Positions 16,865 to 24,167 of a stretch of DNA of 64,000 nt are shown in pieces; within the stretch, counting starts at the first letter, position 1, and the number at the start of each line of letters is the position of its first letter. Location of the stretch: assembly GCF_002192415.1 (NCBI RefSeq), contig NZ_CP021780.1, positions 4,712,001-4,776,000 of the forward strand, read 5' to 3'. The DNA comes from Paenibacillus donghaensis. Lineage in GTDB: Bacteria; Bacillota; Bacilli; Paenibacillales; Paenibacillaceae. The translations under genes and the position numbers were made by a program. The notes under the pieces were generated by a model. That model worked only from the letters and a program-made list of their open reading frames with translations, did not search any database and was not told the origin of the DNA.

Positions 16865-18817
16865 ATGTTACATGTGCCGAATTTCGGATTTGCCAGAGTA
16901 GCCGCTGCTTCCCCGGAACTGCGGGTGGCTGACTGCGACTTCAATGCGCAGCAGATTATCGAGGTGATTCAGCAGGCGGACAAGCAGCAGGTGGAGTACC
17001 TGGTGCTGCCGGAGCTGTGCATCACCGGCTATACCTGTGCAGACTTGTTCCTGCAGCAGCAGCTGCTGGAGTCTGCGCGGGAAGCGCTGCTGCAGATTAC
17101 CGCCGCCACCGCAGAACTCCAACTGGTGGTCATTGTCAGCTTGCCCCTCTCGATCAAAAGCCGGCTGTTCAACTGCGCCGCCGTGCTACAGCAGGGCAGC
17201 ATTCTGGGCCTGGTGCCCAAGACCTGCATTCCCGGCTACAGCGAATTCTATGAGCCGCGTTGGTTCGCGGGAGCGGAAGAACTGGAGATATTCGAGCTGC
17301 GGCTGGGTGAATCTCTCGTGCCAATCGGCAATGATCTGATCTTCATCAGCCGGGAGAACAGCAACCTGAGCTTCGGCGTTGAAATCTGTGAAGACCTCTG
17401 GGTGCCGGTTCCGCCGAGCAGTCTGCTGGCGCAGGCCGGAGCGGCGCTGCTGTTCAACCCCTCCGCCAGCAATGAGCTGGTCGGCAAAGCCGACTACCGC
17501 CGCCAGCTGGTGAGCAGCCAGTCCGCCTCCTGTCTGGCGGGCTATGTCTACGCCGGTGCCAATACCGGCGAATCGACCACCGATGTCGTGTTCGGCGGCC
17601 ATTCGCTGATCGCCGAGAACGGGCAGCTGCTGGCCGAATCGGAACGCTTCACCCATGAGAGCCGGATGATCATCGCCGATATCGATATCCCGCGGCTGCA
17701 TTATTCGCGCACCGTAATGGGCACCTTCCGTGCCGGCAAGGGCGGGCGGAATTACCGCGAGGTGCTGTATGGGGCACCTGCCTTACAGGGAGAAGCGGCC
17801 GAGCGCGAGTTGATCCGCAGCGTGGGCGTCAATCCTTTTGTGCCGGGCAATCCGCTGCAGCGCGATGAACGCTGCCGGGAGATTCTCTCCATCCAGACCT
17901 CCGGCCTGATGAAGCGGGTCCGCCATATCCGCACCAAACACGCCGTCATCGGCATCTCCGGCGGGCTGGATTCCACGCTTGCGCTGCTGGTCACCGTGCG
18001 GGCGATGGAGCAGCTCGGCCGTCCGGCCAGCGATGTGCTGGCCGTCACGATGCCGGGCTTCGGCACCACAAGCCGGACCTATGACAACGCGGTCGGGTTG
18101 ATTAAGGCCTTGGGCGCAACGATGAAGGTTGTAGACATCAAAGCGGCCTGCCTGCAGCACTTCGCCGACATCGGCCATGACCCTGACGTCCACGATCTGA
18201 CGTATGAGAACGTGCAGGCCCGCGAACGCACTCAGATCCTGATGGACCTCGCCAACAAGAACGGCGGCATCGTGATCGGAACCGGCGACCTGTCCGAGCT
18301 GGCGCTTGGCTGGTGTACCTACAATGGCGACCATATGTCCATGTACAGTGTGAACTCGGGCATCCCGAAGACACTAATCCAGTATGTGGTTGCCTGGTAT
18401 GCTGACCATGAGGCGGACGAGACGGTGAACAAGCTGCTATACAGCATCATCGAAACCGGCATCAGCCCCGAGCTGCTGCCACCATCACCCACGGGTGAGA
18501 TCGTCCAGTTGACGGAGAATATCCTAGGACCGTATATCGTCCATGACTTCTTCCTGTATTACATGCTGCGGACAGGCGCCACTCCAGCCAAAATGTTCCA
18601 CCTGGCGCTCCACGCCTTCGGTGACGGCTACACCCGGGACCAACTGAAGGGATGGCTGCGAGTGTTCATCTCCCGGTTCTTCACCCAGCAGTTCAAGCGC
18701 TCTTGTCTGCCGGACGGTCCCAAGGTCGGAACCGTCAGCCTCTCCCCGCGCGGGGACTGGCGGATGCCTAGCGATGCATCCGCAGCGCTCTGGCTGCAGG
18801 AGGTTGAGGATCTGTAA
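16865..18817 (+). CDS. nadE: Glutamine-dependent NAD+ synthetase
   Basis: The 650-residue enzyme makes NAD+ from deamido-NAD+, ATP and glutamine. The N-terminal nitrilase-type glutaminase domain (1-270) has its catalytic Glu in LVLPELCITGY (about E50), Lys in LVPKTCIPGY and Cys in FGVEICEDLW. The C-terminal ATP-pyrophosphatase domain has the P-loop IGISGGLDSTLA (about 360-372) and the motif IGTGDLSELALGW. Its length matches two-domain bacterial NadE rather than the short ammonia-dependent form. The site AAGGATAGGTG precedes the ATG. It is monocistronic. Confidence 0.96.
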   Translation: MLHVPNFGFARVAAASPELRVADCDFNAQQIIEVIQQADKQQVEYLVLPELCITGYTCADLFLQQQLLESAREALLQITAATAELQLVVIVSLPLSIKSRLFNCAAVLQQGSILGLVPKTCIPGYSEFYEPRWFAGAEELEIFELRLGESLVPIGNDLIFISRENSNLSFGVEICEDLWVPVPPSSLLAQAGAALLFNPSASNELVGKADYRRQLVSSQSASCLAGYVYAGANTGESTTDVVFGGHSLIAENGQLLAESERFTHESRMIIADIDIPRLHYSRTVMGTFRAGKGGRNYREVLYGAPALQGEAAERELIRSVGVNPFVPGNPLQRDERCREILSIQTSGLMKRVRHIRTKHAVIGISGGLDSTLALLVTVRAMEQLGRPASDVLAVTMPGFGTTSRTYDNAVGLIKALGATMKVVDIKAACLQHFADIGHDPDVHDLTYENVQARERTQILMDLANKNGGIVIGTGDLSELALGWCTYNGDHMSMYSVNSGIPKTLIQYVVAWYADHEADETVNKLLYSIIETGISPELLPPSPTGEIVQLTENILGPYIVHDFFLYYMLRTGATPAKMFHLALHAFGDGYTRDQLKGWLRVFISRFFTQQFKRSCLPDGPKVGTVSLSPRGDWRMPSDASAALWLQEVEDL

Positions 18818-18828
18818 TTGGTTAAGGG

Positions 18829-19209
18829 ACGCGATAGGTGTTTGATGTTGCGGCGGCAGATGGTTGAGGGCTACGCGATGATAGGTAGTTGAAGGCTGTT
18901 GGAGTAACCTGGGGTTGGCGGTATTGCGGCGGCGGCTGGGTGACTGCCACTGGTGGTTGGAAGCTGACGGAGTAACAGAGGTTTGAATTTAGTGCGTCGA
19001 TAGGTGGTTTGGTGCTGCGGCGATGGATGAGACGTGGTTAAAAGCTGTTTGAGTAATCAGGGGTTGCCGCTTGTGCAGCGGCTGGCGGGTGCTGCCACTG
19101 GTGGCTGGAAGCTGACGGAGTAACAGAGGTTTGAATTTAGTGCGTCGATAGGTGGTTTGGTGCTGCGGCGATGGATGAGACGTGGTTAAGAGCTGTTTGA
19201 GTAACCGGG
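18829..19209 (+). repeat. 148-bp direct repeats
   Basis: A unit beginning CTGCCACTGGTGG occurs at 18944 and 19092, nearly identical over about 115 bp. A degenerate third copy precedes them (18829-18943). No gene is supported here. Confidence 0.7.
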
Positions 19210-19269
19210 AGTTGACGCTTATAGCTCCAAGAGACTGCTCAGCTACTTCCACCTACTGTGCATGCTCAA

Positions 19270-19444
19270 TTTATGGGATATATCCCTTATTTTTTGCCGC
19301 AGATGGCCGGGCGCACCGATTTTATGGGATTTATCCCTTATTTTTCGCCGCAGTTGGCTGGATGCGCTGATTTTATGGGATATATCCCTTATTTTTCGCC
19401 GCAGATGGCTGGGCGCGTGGCATTTATGGGATTTATCCCCTATT
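19270..19444. repeat. 51-bp tandem array with GGGATATATCCC hairpins
   Basis: TTTATGGGAT starts at 19270, 19321, 19372 and 19423, a period of exactly 51 bp. Each unit has a GGGATATATCCC or GGGATTTATCCC palindrome followed by a CGCCGCAGATGGCTGGGCGC-like spacer. Confidence 0.9.
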
Positions 19445-19475
19445 TTGCGCTCACCTACACTCTCCAAGCACAATT

Positions 19476-19730
19476 AGAGGCATAAAGGCCTCTGATTTCT
19501 TCCCCAACTCCTCCGCGAGCCCAATCAGAAGCATAAAGGCCTCTGATTTCTCCACCAACGCCTCCGCGATCCCAATCAGAGGCATAAAGGCCTCTGATTT
19601 CTTCCCTAACGCCTCCGCTAGCCCAATCAGAGGCATAAAGGCCTCTGATTTCTTCCCTAACGCCTCCGCGAGCTCAATCAGAGGCATAAAGGCCTCTGAT
19701 TCCCTCTCCAGCTGCTTCGCCTGCACAATC
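19476..19730. repeat. 51-bp tandem array with GGCATAAAGGCCTCT core
   Basis: Five units start at 19476, 19527, 19578, 19629 and 19680, exactly 51 bp apart. Each begins with the hairpin AGAGGCATAAAGGCCTCTG followed by a ~30-bp spacer that is conserved within the array. Confidence 0.92.
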
Positions 19731-19807
19731 TATCGACTTCACAGCGAGCAGAAAGTGAACACCAATGAAAAAAGTATGAATAATAAACTTAACAAGGAGG
19801 TGTCCAC

Positions 19808-20104
19808 ATGAGTGGAACACGGAAAAGCTACAATGACGAATTCAAAAGACAGACGGTTAAGTATATCCAAGAACAGACGAAGACGGTGGCGGAACTGGCC
19901 CTGGAACTGGAGATCCCAGCGAAAACCCTGTATCAATGGTTAGGGAAGTACCGGCAGTTCCCCGACGAACCTGTAGCCAGCGCAGAGCGCATTCGGGAAC
20001 TGGAACGGCAGTTACAAGAACAAGAGGAAATCATCGCCGACATGACCGAGGAACTCGCTATCGTAAAAAAGGCTGCGCACATCTTCAGCAAACCAAAGAA
20101 CTGA
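19808..20104 (+). CDS. IS3-family transposase OrfA
   Basis: The 98-residue protein has a helix-turn-helix (TVAELALELEIPAKTLYQWL, residues ~21-40) and a leucine-zipper coiled coil (RIRELERQLQEQEEIIADM), the usual OrfA layout. A strong AAGGAGG site precedes the ATG. The slippery heptamer AAAAAAG at 20065-20071 would shift ribosomes by -1 into orfB, the standard IS3 fusion mechanism. As orfB is truncated, only OrfA could be functional, perhaps as a DNA-binding regulator of related copies. Confidence 0.88.
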   Translation: MSGTRKSYNDEFKRQTVKYIQEQTKTVAELALELEIPAKTLYQWLGKYRQFPDEPVASAERIRELERQLQEQEEIIADMTEELAIVKKAAHIFSKPKN

Positions 20105-20394
20105 GATTTCAGTTCATCGAAGCTCATCGCTCCGAGTTTCGAGTGGAGAAGATGTGCAGCATTTTCAAAGTATCCCGGAGCGGATATTACAACTGGAGGA
20201 ATTCAACAGCCAGCCCGCAGTCTGTACGCAAGGCGTTGCTGCTTCAACGCATCACCTATCATTTTAATGATAACCAAGGCCGCATCGGCAGCCCTACTGT
20301 GACAATATTGCTTCGCCAGGAAGGCCATAAGGGGAGTGAACGCACCGTCGGCAAATACATGAGGGAACTGGGGTTGCGTTACGGTCGCGGATGA
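20065..20394 (+). pseudogene. IS3-family OrfB, truncated
   Basis: In the -1 frame relative to orfA, the HTH_21-type N-terminal region is clear (FQFIEAHRSEFRVEKMCSIF, then KVSRSGYYNW and GSERTVGKYMRELGLR). The frame ends soon after LGLR, where an intact OrfB would continue for about 180 residues with the DDE integrase core. The catalytic residues are all missing. Confidence 0.82.
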
Positions 20395-20400
20395 CTGTAG

Positions 20401-20556
20401 ACGAATTTCTCTATCCCGGTCTTTGGGCGTGTTGTTATTTGGCGTGGATGGCGTCGGTATCACTGCGGTATCCTTCACCAGCTTCTCGACCTCTATAAAG
20501 CCGATCGGTTACTTGCAGCAACAACCACTCCCCAATTGAATAAAATATTAGGATAA
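20401..20556 (+). other. Open-frame fragment of unknown origin
   Basis: Directly after the IS3 break a 51-codon frame reads like natural protein (for example ILHQLLDLYKADRLLAATTT and PQLNKILG) and ends at TAA 20554-20556. It has no start or ribosome site. It may be the 3' end of a gene disrupted by the insertion sequence, perhaps formerly upstream of the membrane protein at 20601. Confidence 0.35.
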
Positions 20557-20600
20557 GTGGATTTAGGAGACATGGGAGCTGATCGTGCAAGGAGGTAAAG

Positions 20601-22463
20601 ATGGCCTATACACGTTTGATTGTGTTGGTAATGGTGTTTGAAGTACTTCTCACAGCAGTAGTCGGACTTGGTATTTATTTTGGATTTTCCATATTTCCTT
20701 ATGCTCAGTCACCGGCAACAACAACTGGTGCTGCGGTGCAGACAGTCGGGTTTAATGCAACCATTCCGTTATATATGCCGTCACTTACGGATCTAAGAAT
20801 CCCATACACGTATCTACAGGTCGGGGCACAGGCATGGGGAATCCCGGCATTCCTTGCATCTGCAGCTGTAATCGGATTGCAAAGTTTTGTCCGGGGCATG
20901 TACCTCGGCGGTCTGAAAGGATGGGCTCTGAACCGTAAGACAGTCTCTCTAATCGCGTGTGGACGCAGGTATTTCGGCGGTATGATAGCATGGTCTATTT
21001 TTCAAAGCGTGATAGGCTCGTTGATCTTTTTCCTCGCTGCAGCCTTTTTCCCGATTGGGCTCATATTGATGATTGCTTTACTGTTCTACTCGCTTACGCC
21101 ATATCTGATGGTCCTTCAAGAGATCACTTTTAGTGAAGCATTAGCGAAGGCGCCACGCATGTTTCGGCGCTATTTTGGCACATTGCTGCCGCTTGCGCTG
21201 CTTGCTATGCTCTGCACACTAGTTATCAGCCTATCCCGGTCACTGACACCCCCTTGGGGATACGCGGTACCGTTGCTCGCTTACGCATGCATTGGAACCT
21301 TGCTGATCGGCGAACTTATGAGACAGCTAACAATAAAGCTAACGCTGGACGGCGATCAGGTTCTGAACCTGCCCTTTGGGGAGGTCCGCGCTCGTAGAAT
21401 GGTTAACGCTATTATTGTGCTGCTCGTGCCGGTATTAGTCTCGGCGGGTAGTTTTGCAGCTTCTGGAAGGCACTTAAGTGTGTTTGAATTCGGTAGTAAG
21501 AAGCAGCTCGAAGGTATCTCCTACAATTCGAATTTCTCAGACGTATTCTATGCGTCAGAGCAGAAGTATACAGCTTACGAGTGGCAGACTAGAGATTACA
21601 GCATTGTCCTTAGACTTCCGGACTTGTCCAACGAGCGGAAGCCTGACGAACTGCGGGGTATAGCCGACATTACGTGGCAGGTGAATGAGGAAATTCGCAC
21701 TGTACACGGGAATTCAACCCACATTGACGTGAAGCCGATCATGCACAAGAGCCGGTTGGTGTATCGACTTGTCCAGGAGACAGCTAACAATGGCAGTTTC
21801 TATTATTCAAGTATGAGTGGCTCTGCTTCGATCCTGCCGGGAGGGGAGCTGCCGCGTGAGCCATTGTCCATTCAAATCATGGTTAGTGGAGATGGCAACC
21901 ATACATTTGTAATGCAATACCCAACGCGCTTTGATATATCACAGGTATTCCGTGTTTCGGATGACGGGCGGTATTTGATCCCAGGAACAAGCCAAATCAA
22001 TCCAATGGATTTCCACGCTTATTGGTTCACCGCAGAACAGAGTACGGAGAATCTGTTCGAATTGCTGGCCGCCAAAAACAAAACGAATTCCATTGCGACA
22101 ATTGACTCAGCTTACCTTGCGCTTGCTTGCGCCATGCAGGAAGGAGATGGGCGCATGGTCGTGAATTTGCTGGAGATGATGCGGCAGGCCGGCATAAGCG
22201 TGAAAGCTCCCGACTGGGATAGCCTGACATGGACAGACAACTTGCAGGGCCGATATAAAGGTGCCAGCATGCAGAAGACCCTGGAGCTACTGACGAAGGC
22301 AGGTGTTCAAGATGGGTATGAAGCCAAAGAACTATTGGACCAAAGTGATGAAAAGATCAGTGTTTATCAGGTCGAGGTACCCTTCCCGGACGGAATGCTG
22401 CCTATCACTTATAAGAAATCTAAGGTAGACGGAAAGCTGCTCACCGTAAATGTAATGGACTAG
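20601..22463 (+). CDS. Large membrane protein of unknown function
   Basis: The 620-residue product has about six to seven hydrophobic segments in residues 1-290, with an amphipathic loop QEITFSEALAKAPRMFRRYF typical of multi-pass proteins. A long extracytoplasmic domain follows (about 300-620). It contains strand-rich stretches (SIVLRLPDLSNERKPDELRG) and a helical part (NLLEMMRQAGISVKAPDW). A strong AAGGAGG site precedes the ATG. Upstream lie the IS3 remnant and a gene fragment, so it may have lost its operon partner. I recognise no family; a surface sensor or envelope protein is only a guess. Confidence 0.8.
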   Translation: MAYTRLIVLVMVFEVLLTAVVGLGIYFGFSIFPYAQSPATTTGAAVQTVGFNATIPLYMPSLTDLRIPYTYLQVGAQAWGIPAFLASAAVIGLQSFVRGMYLGGLKGWALNRKTVSLIACGRRYFGGMIAWSIFQSVIGSLIFFLAAAFFPIGLILMIALLFYSLTPYLMVLQEITFSEALAKAPRMFRRYFGTLLPLALLAMLCTLVISLSRSLTPPWGYAVPLLAYACIGTLLIGELMRQLTIKLTLDGDQVLNLPFGEVRARRMVNAIIVLLVPVLVSAGSFAASGRHLSVFEFGSKKQLEGISYNSNFSDVFYASEQKYTAYEWQTRDYSIVLRLPDLSNERKPDELRGIADITWQVNEEIRTVHGNSTHIDVKPIMHKSRLVYRLVQETANNGSFYYSSMSGSASILPGGELPREPLSIQIMVSGDGNHTFVMQYPTRFDISQVFRVSDDGRYLIPGTSQINPMDFHAYWFTAEQSTENLFELLAAKNKTNSIATIDSAYLALACAMQEGDGRMVVNLLEMMRQAGISVKAPDWDSLTWTDNLQGRYKGASMQKTLELLTKAGVQDGYEAKELLDQSDEKISVYQVEVPFPDGMLPITYKKSKVDGKLLTVNVMD

Positions 22464-22576
22464 ATCAAATTAAACACCTTGCAACAAATCCAAATGATTC
22501 CTTCATTCTATATGTACGGGATATCTAGGGGTCAATTGTATTGGGGATTCTAACGGGAAACGATAGTTCAATAAAG

Positions 22577-22620
22577 CAGCGGGAGGCATGGACTATATTT
22601 CTGGTCCATGCCTCCCGCTG
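22577..22620. terminator. Bidirectional terminator
   Basis: A 17-bp perfect stem starting CAGCGGGAGGCATGGAC lies between the convergent membrane-protein and SDR genes. Confidence 0.8.
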
Positions 22621-22665
22621 GTTCAATTATGCCTGAAAGAACGCTTTACTAAACCAATCTGCACC

Positions 22666-23448
22666 TTATAGTACCGCCGCCGAACCCCCGTCTATATTCA
22701 CCGAGGTTCCGGTTACATAGGAGGCTGCGCCGGACACCAGGAAGGTAATCACGTTCGCAGCTTCCTCGGCCTCTCCAATCCGCCCGAGCGGAATATCGTG
22801 GCGCGGATCGGCGGCGAACTGTTCCCAGGTCGCCTCAGGGGCGGACGCCTTCCATTTGCGCTCAATCTGATCGCTGCGGATCAGGCCGATGCAGACCGCG
22901 TTAACACGGATGTTGCCGCTGGCCAGATCCTTGCTCATCGCTTTGGTCAGCGCCAGCCCGGCCGCCCGGCTGACCGAGGTCGGCAGCGACGATGCGGACG
23001 GCGCTTTGCCCTTGACCGCGGTCACATTGACAATCGCCCCGCCGCCGGCCTTGCGCATATGAGGCACCGCCGCGCGGGCAAAATGCACCGCGCCCAGCAG
23101 CTTCAGATCCAGATCGGAATCCCAGCTCTCCGCGCTGACTTCCTCAAATGACGCCGCCGCTGACGTACCGGCATTGTTGACCAGAATATCAAGCCCGCCG
23201 AAATGCTCGGCTGTCTGCTCTACGGCCTGCTTCGCCTGCGCTTCCACGGAAACGTCCGCCGCGATCACAAGCACGTCCCCACCAGTCTGCTTCCTGATCT
23301 GCTCCGCTGCCGCCTGCAGCGTATCCTCACTCCGGGCTACGATGGCCACCTTGGCCCCTTCTGCTGCCAGCGCGATCGCTGTAGCCAGTCCGATCCCTTT
23401 GCTGCCACCGGTCACCAGCGCTATTTTACCCTGCAATCCCAGTTCCAT
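22666..23448 (-). CDS. SDR family oxidoreductase with altered active site
   Basis: The 260-residue product has the classical short-chain dehydrogenase fold: cofactor motif VTGGSKGIGLA (residues ~12-22), structural NNAG, and C-terminal YVTGTSVNIDGG. The usual catalytic YxxxK is absent: where YSASKAA is expected the sequence reads TSVSRAA, and the catalytic serine position is in VNVTAV. The protein may therefore use other residues, belong to a divergent SDR clade or be non-catalytic. NAD(P) preference and substrate cannot be told. It is monocistronic. Confidence 0.87.
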   Translation of the reverse strand: MELGLQGKIALVTGGSKGIGLATAIALAAEGAKVAIVARSEDTLQAAAEQIRKQTGGDVLVIAADVSVEAQAKQAVEQTAEHFGGLDILVNNAGTSAAASFEEVSAESWDSDLDLKLLGAVHFARAAVPHMRKAGGGAIVNVTAVKGKAPSASSLPTSVSRAAGLALTKAMSKDLASGNIRVNAVCIGLIRSDQIERKWKASAPEATWEQFAADPRHDIPLGRIGEAEEAANVITFLVSGAASYVTGTSVNIDGGSAAVL

Positions 23449-23488
23449 CGCTTCTTCCTCCTCTTGTCCCCTTCAGGGTCCGCCCTTG

Positions 23489-24061
23489 CTAAAACGCAAA
23501 AATTTGGATTTCAGAAACCGCAGACCATTTCTTGGAGCGGGTATCCTTCAGATACACTCGCACAGGATAGGCTCCTTTGGCTTCAAAAGTATAGCTATAC
23601 TCGGCCGATTTGAACCAGAAGTTGTCTTTTTGGTCCTTGATCGGCTGATTGTCTATCGTTTCAGTCACGTCCGACGGACTTGTAATCGTAATTCGGAGAT
23701 CCGAAATCTCGGTCTTCAGGTTGTCCACCTGGGCCAGCACCGAGAACTTCTGACTCACCGTGCTTTTGGCCTTGCCAAAAATATTGCCCTTATCATCCAG
23801 CAGCACCGTGTTGACATTGGGTTTGTTGATGCGGACCGTCGCACCTGAGTCCTCTACGGCCATCAGTGCGTTCAACTGCTCGGTCATCTGCCCGGCAGAC
23901 AGATAAATCTCCCCTTCGGAGATGAATCCGGACTGTTTCTGAAGCACATTGTTCAAATACACGTTAATATCCGGTTTGGGTGCTGCGGCATGGAGCAATG
24001 TGCCTCCTGGAATCATCAAAAAGCAAAAGGTCAGTATTGTAAGTTTCTTCAGGATTCTCAA
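23489..24061 (-). CDS. Secreted protein, copper-amine-oxidase-N-like
   Basis: The 190-residue protein has a signal peptide (LTILTFCFLMIPGGTLLHAA) and a domain resembling the copper amine oxidase N-terminal-like wall module (INVYLNNVLQKQSGF, ISEGEIYLSAGQMTEQLNAL). An Ig-like C-terminus follows (AYPVRVYLKDTRSKKW). The start is a TTG behind GGAGGGG. It lies between the SDR gene and the SLH-protein gene on the same strand. A surface-structural role is likely; it shows no catalytic motif. Confidence 0.7.
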   Translation of the reverse strand: MRILKKLTILTFCFLMIPGGTLLHAAAPKPDINVYLNNVLQKQSGFISEGEIYLSAGQMTEQLNALMAVEDSGATVRINKPNVNTVLLDDKGNIFGKAKSTVSQKFSVLAQVDNLKTEISDLRITITSPSDVTETIDNQPIKDQKDNFWFKSAEYSYTFEAKGAYPVRVYLKDTRSKKWSAVSEIQIFAF

Positions 24062-24167
24062 GTGAATTCCCCTCCGCAGTGATTGTCATGCTAATTATAC
24101 CCTCTAATTCGAAAAAGGTTGCTCCCAGCGGGACAATCCATGAAGCATTTTCCAAATAGATCGAAGT

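Larger units (their letters stand above)
19755..20397 (+). mobile_element. Truncated IS3-family insertion sequence
   Basis: An intact orfA is followed by only the first third of orfB. The left end may start near TGAACACC at about 19755. The catalytic part of orfB and the right end are absent, so the element cannot move by itself. Confidence 0.8.

Noticed and set aside
17186..18334. Long minus-strand frames over nadE
   Set aside because: They mirror the codon bias of the NAD synthetase gene and show no motifs.
19451..19726. A 91-residue frame with repeated EAFMPLI units
   Set aside because: It is the translation of the 51-bp array and has no ribosome site.
19270..19730. Possible CRISPR array
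   Set aside because: The spacers are nearly identical within each array, no cas genes are nearby and the units are true tandem duplications. The same holds for 32640-32890.
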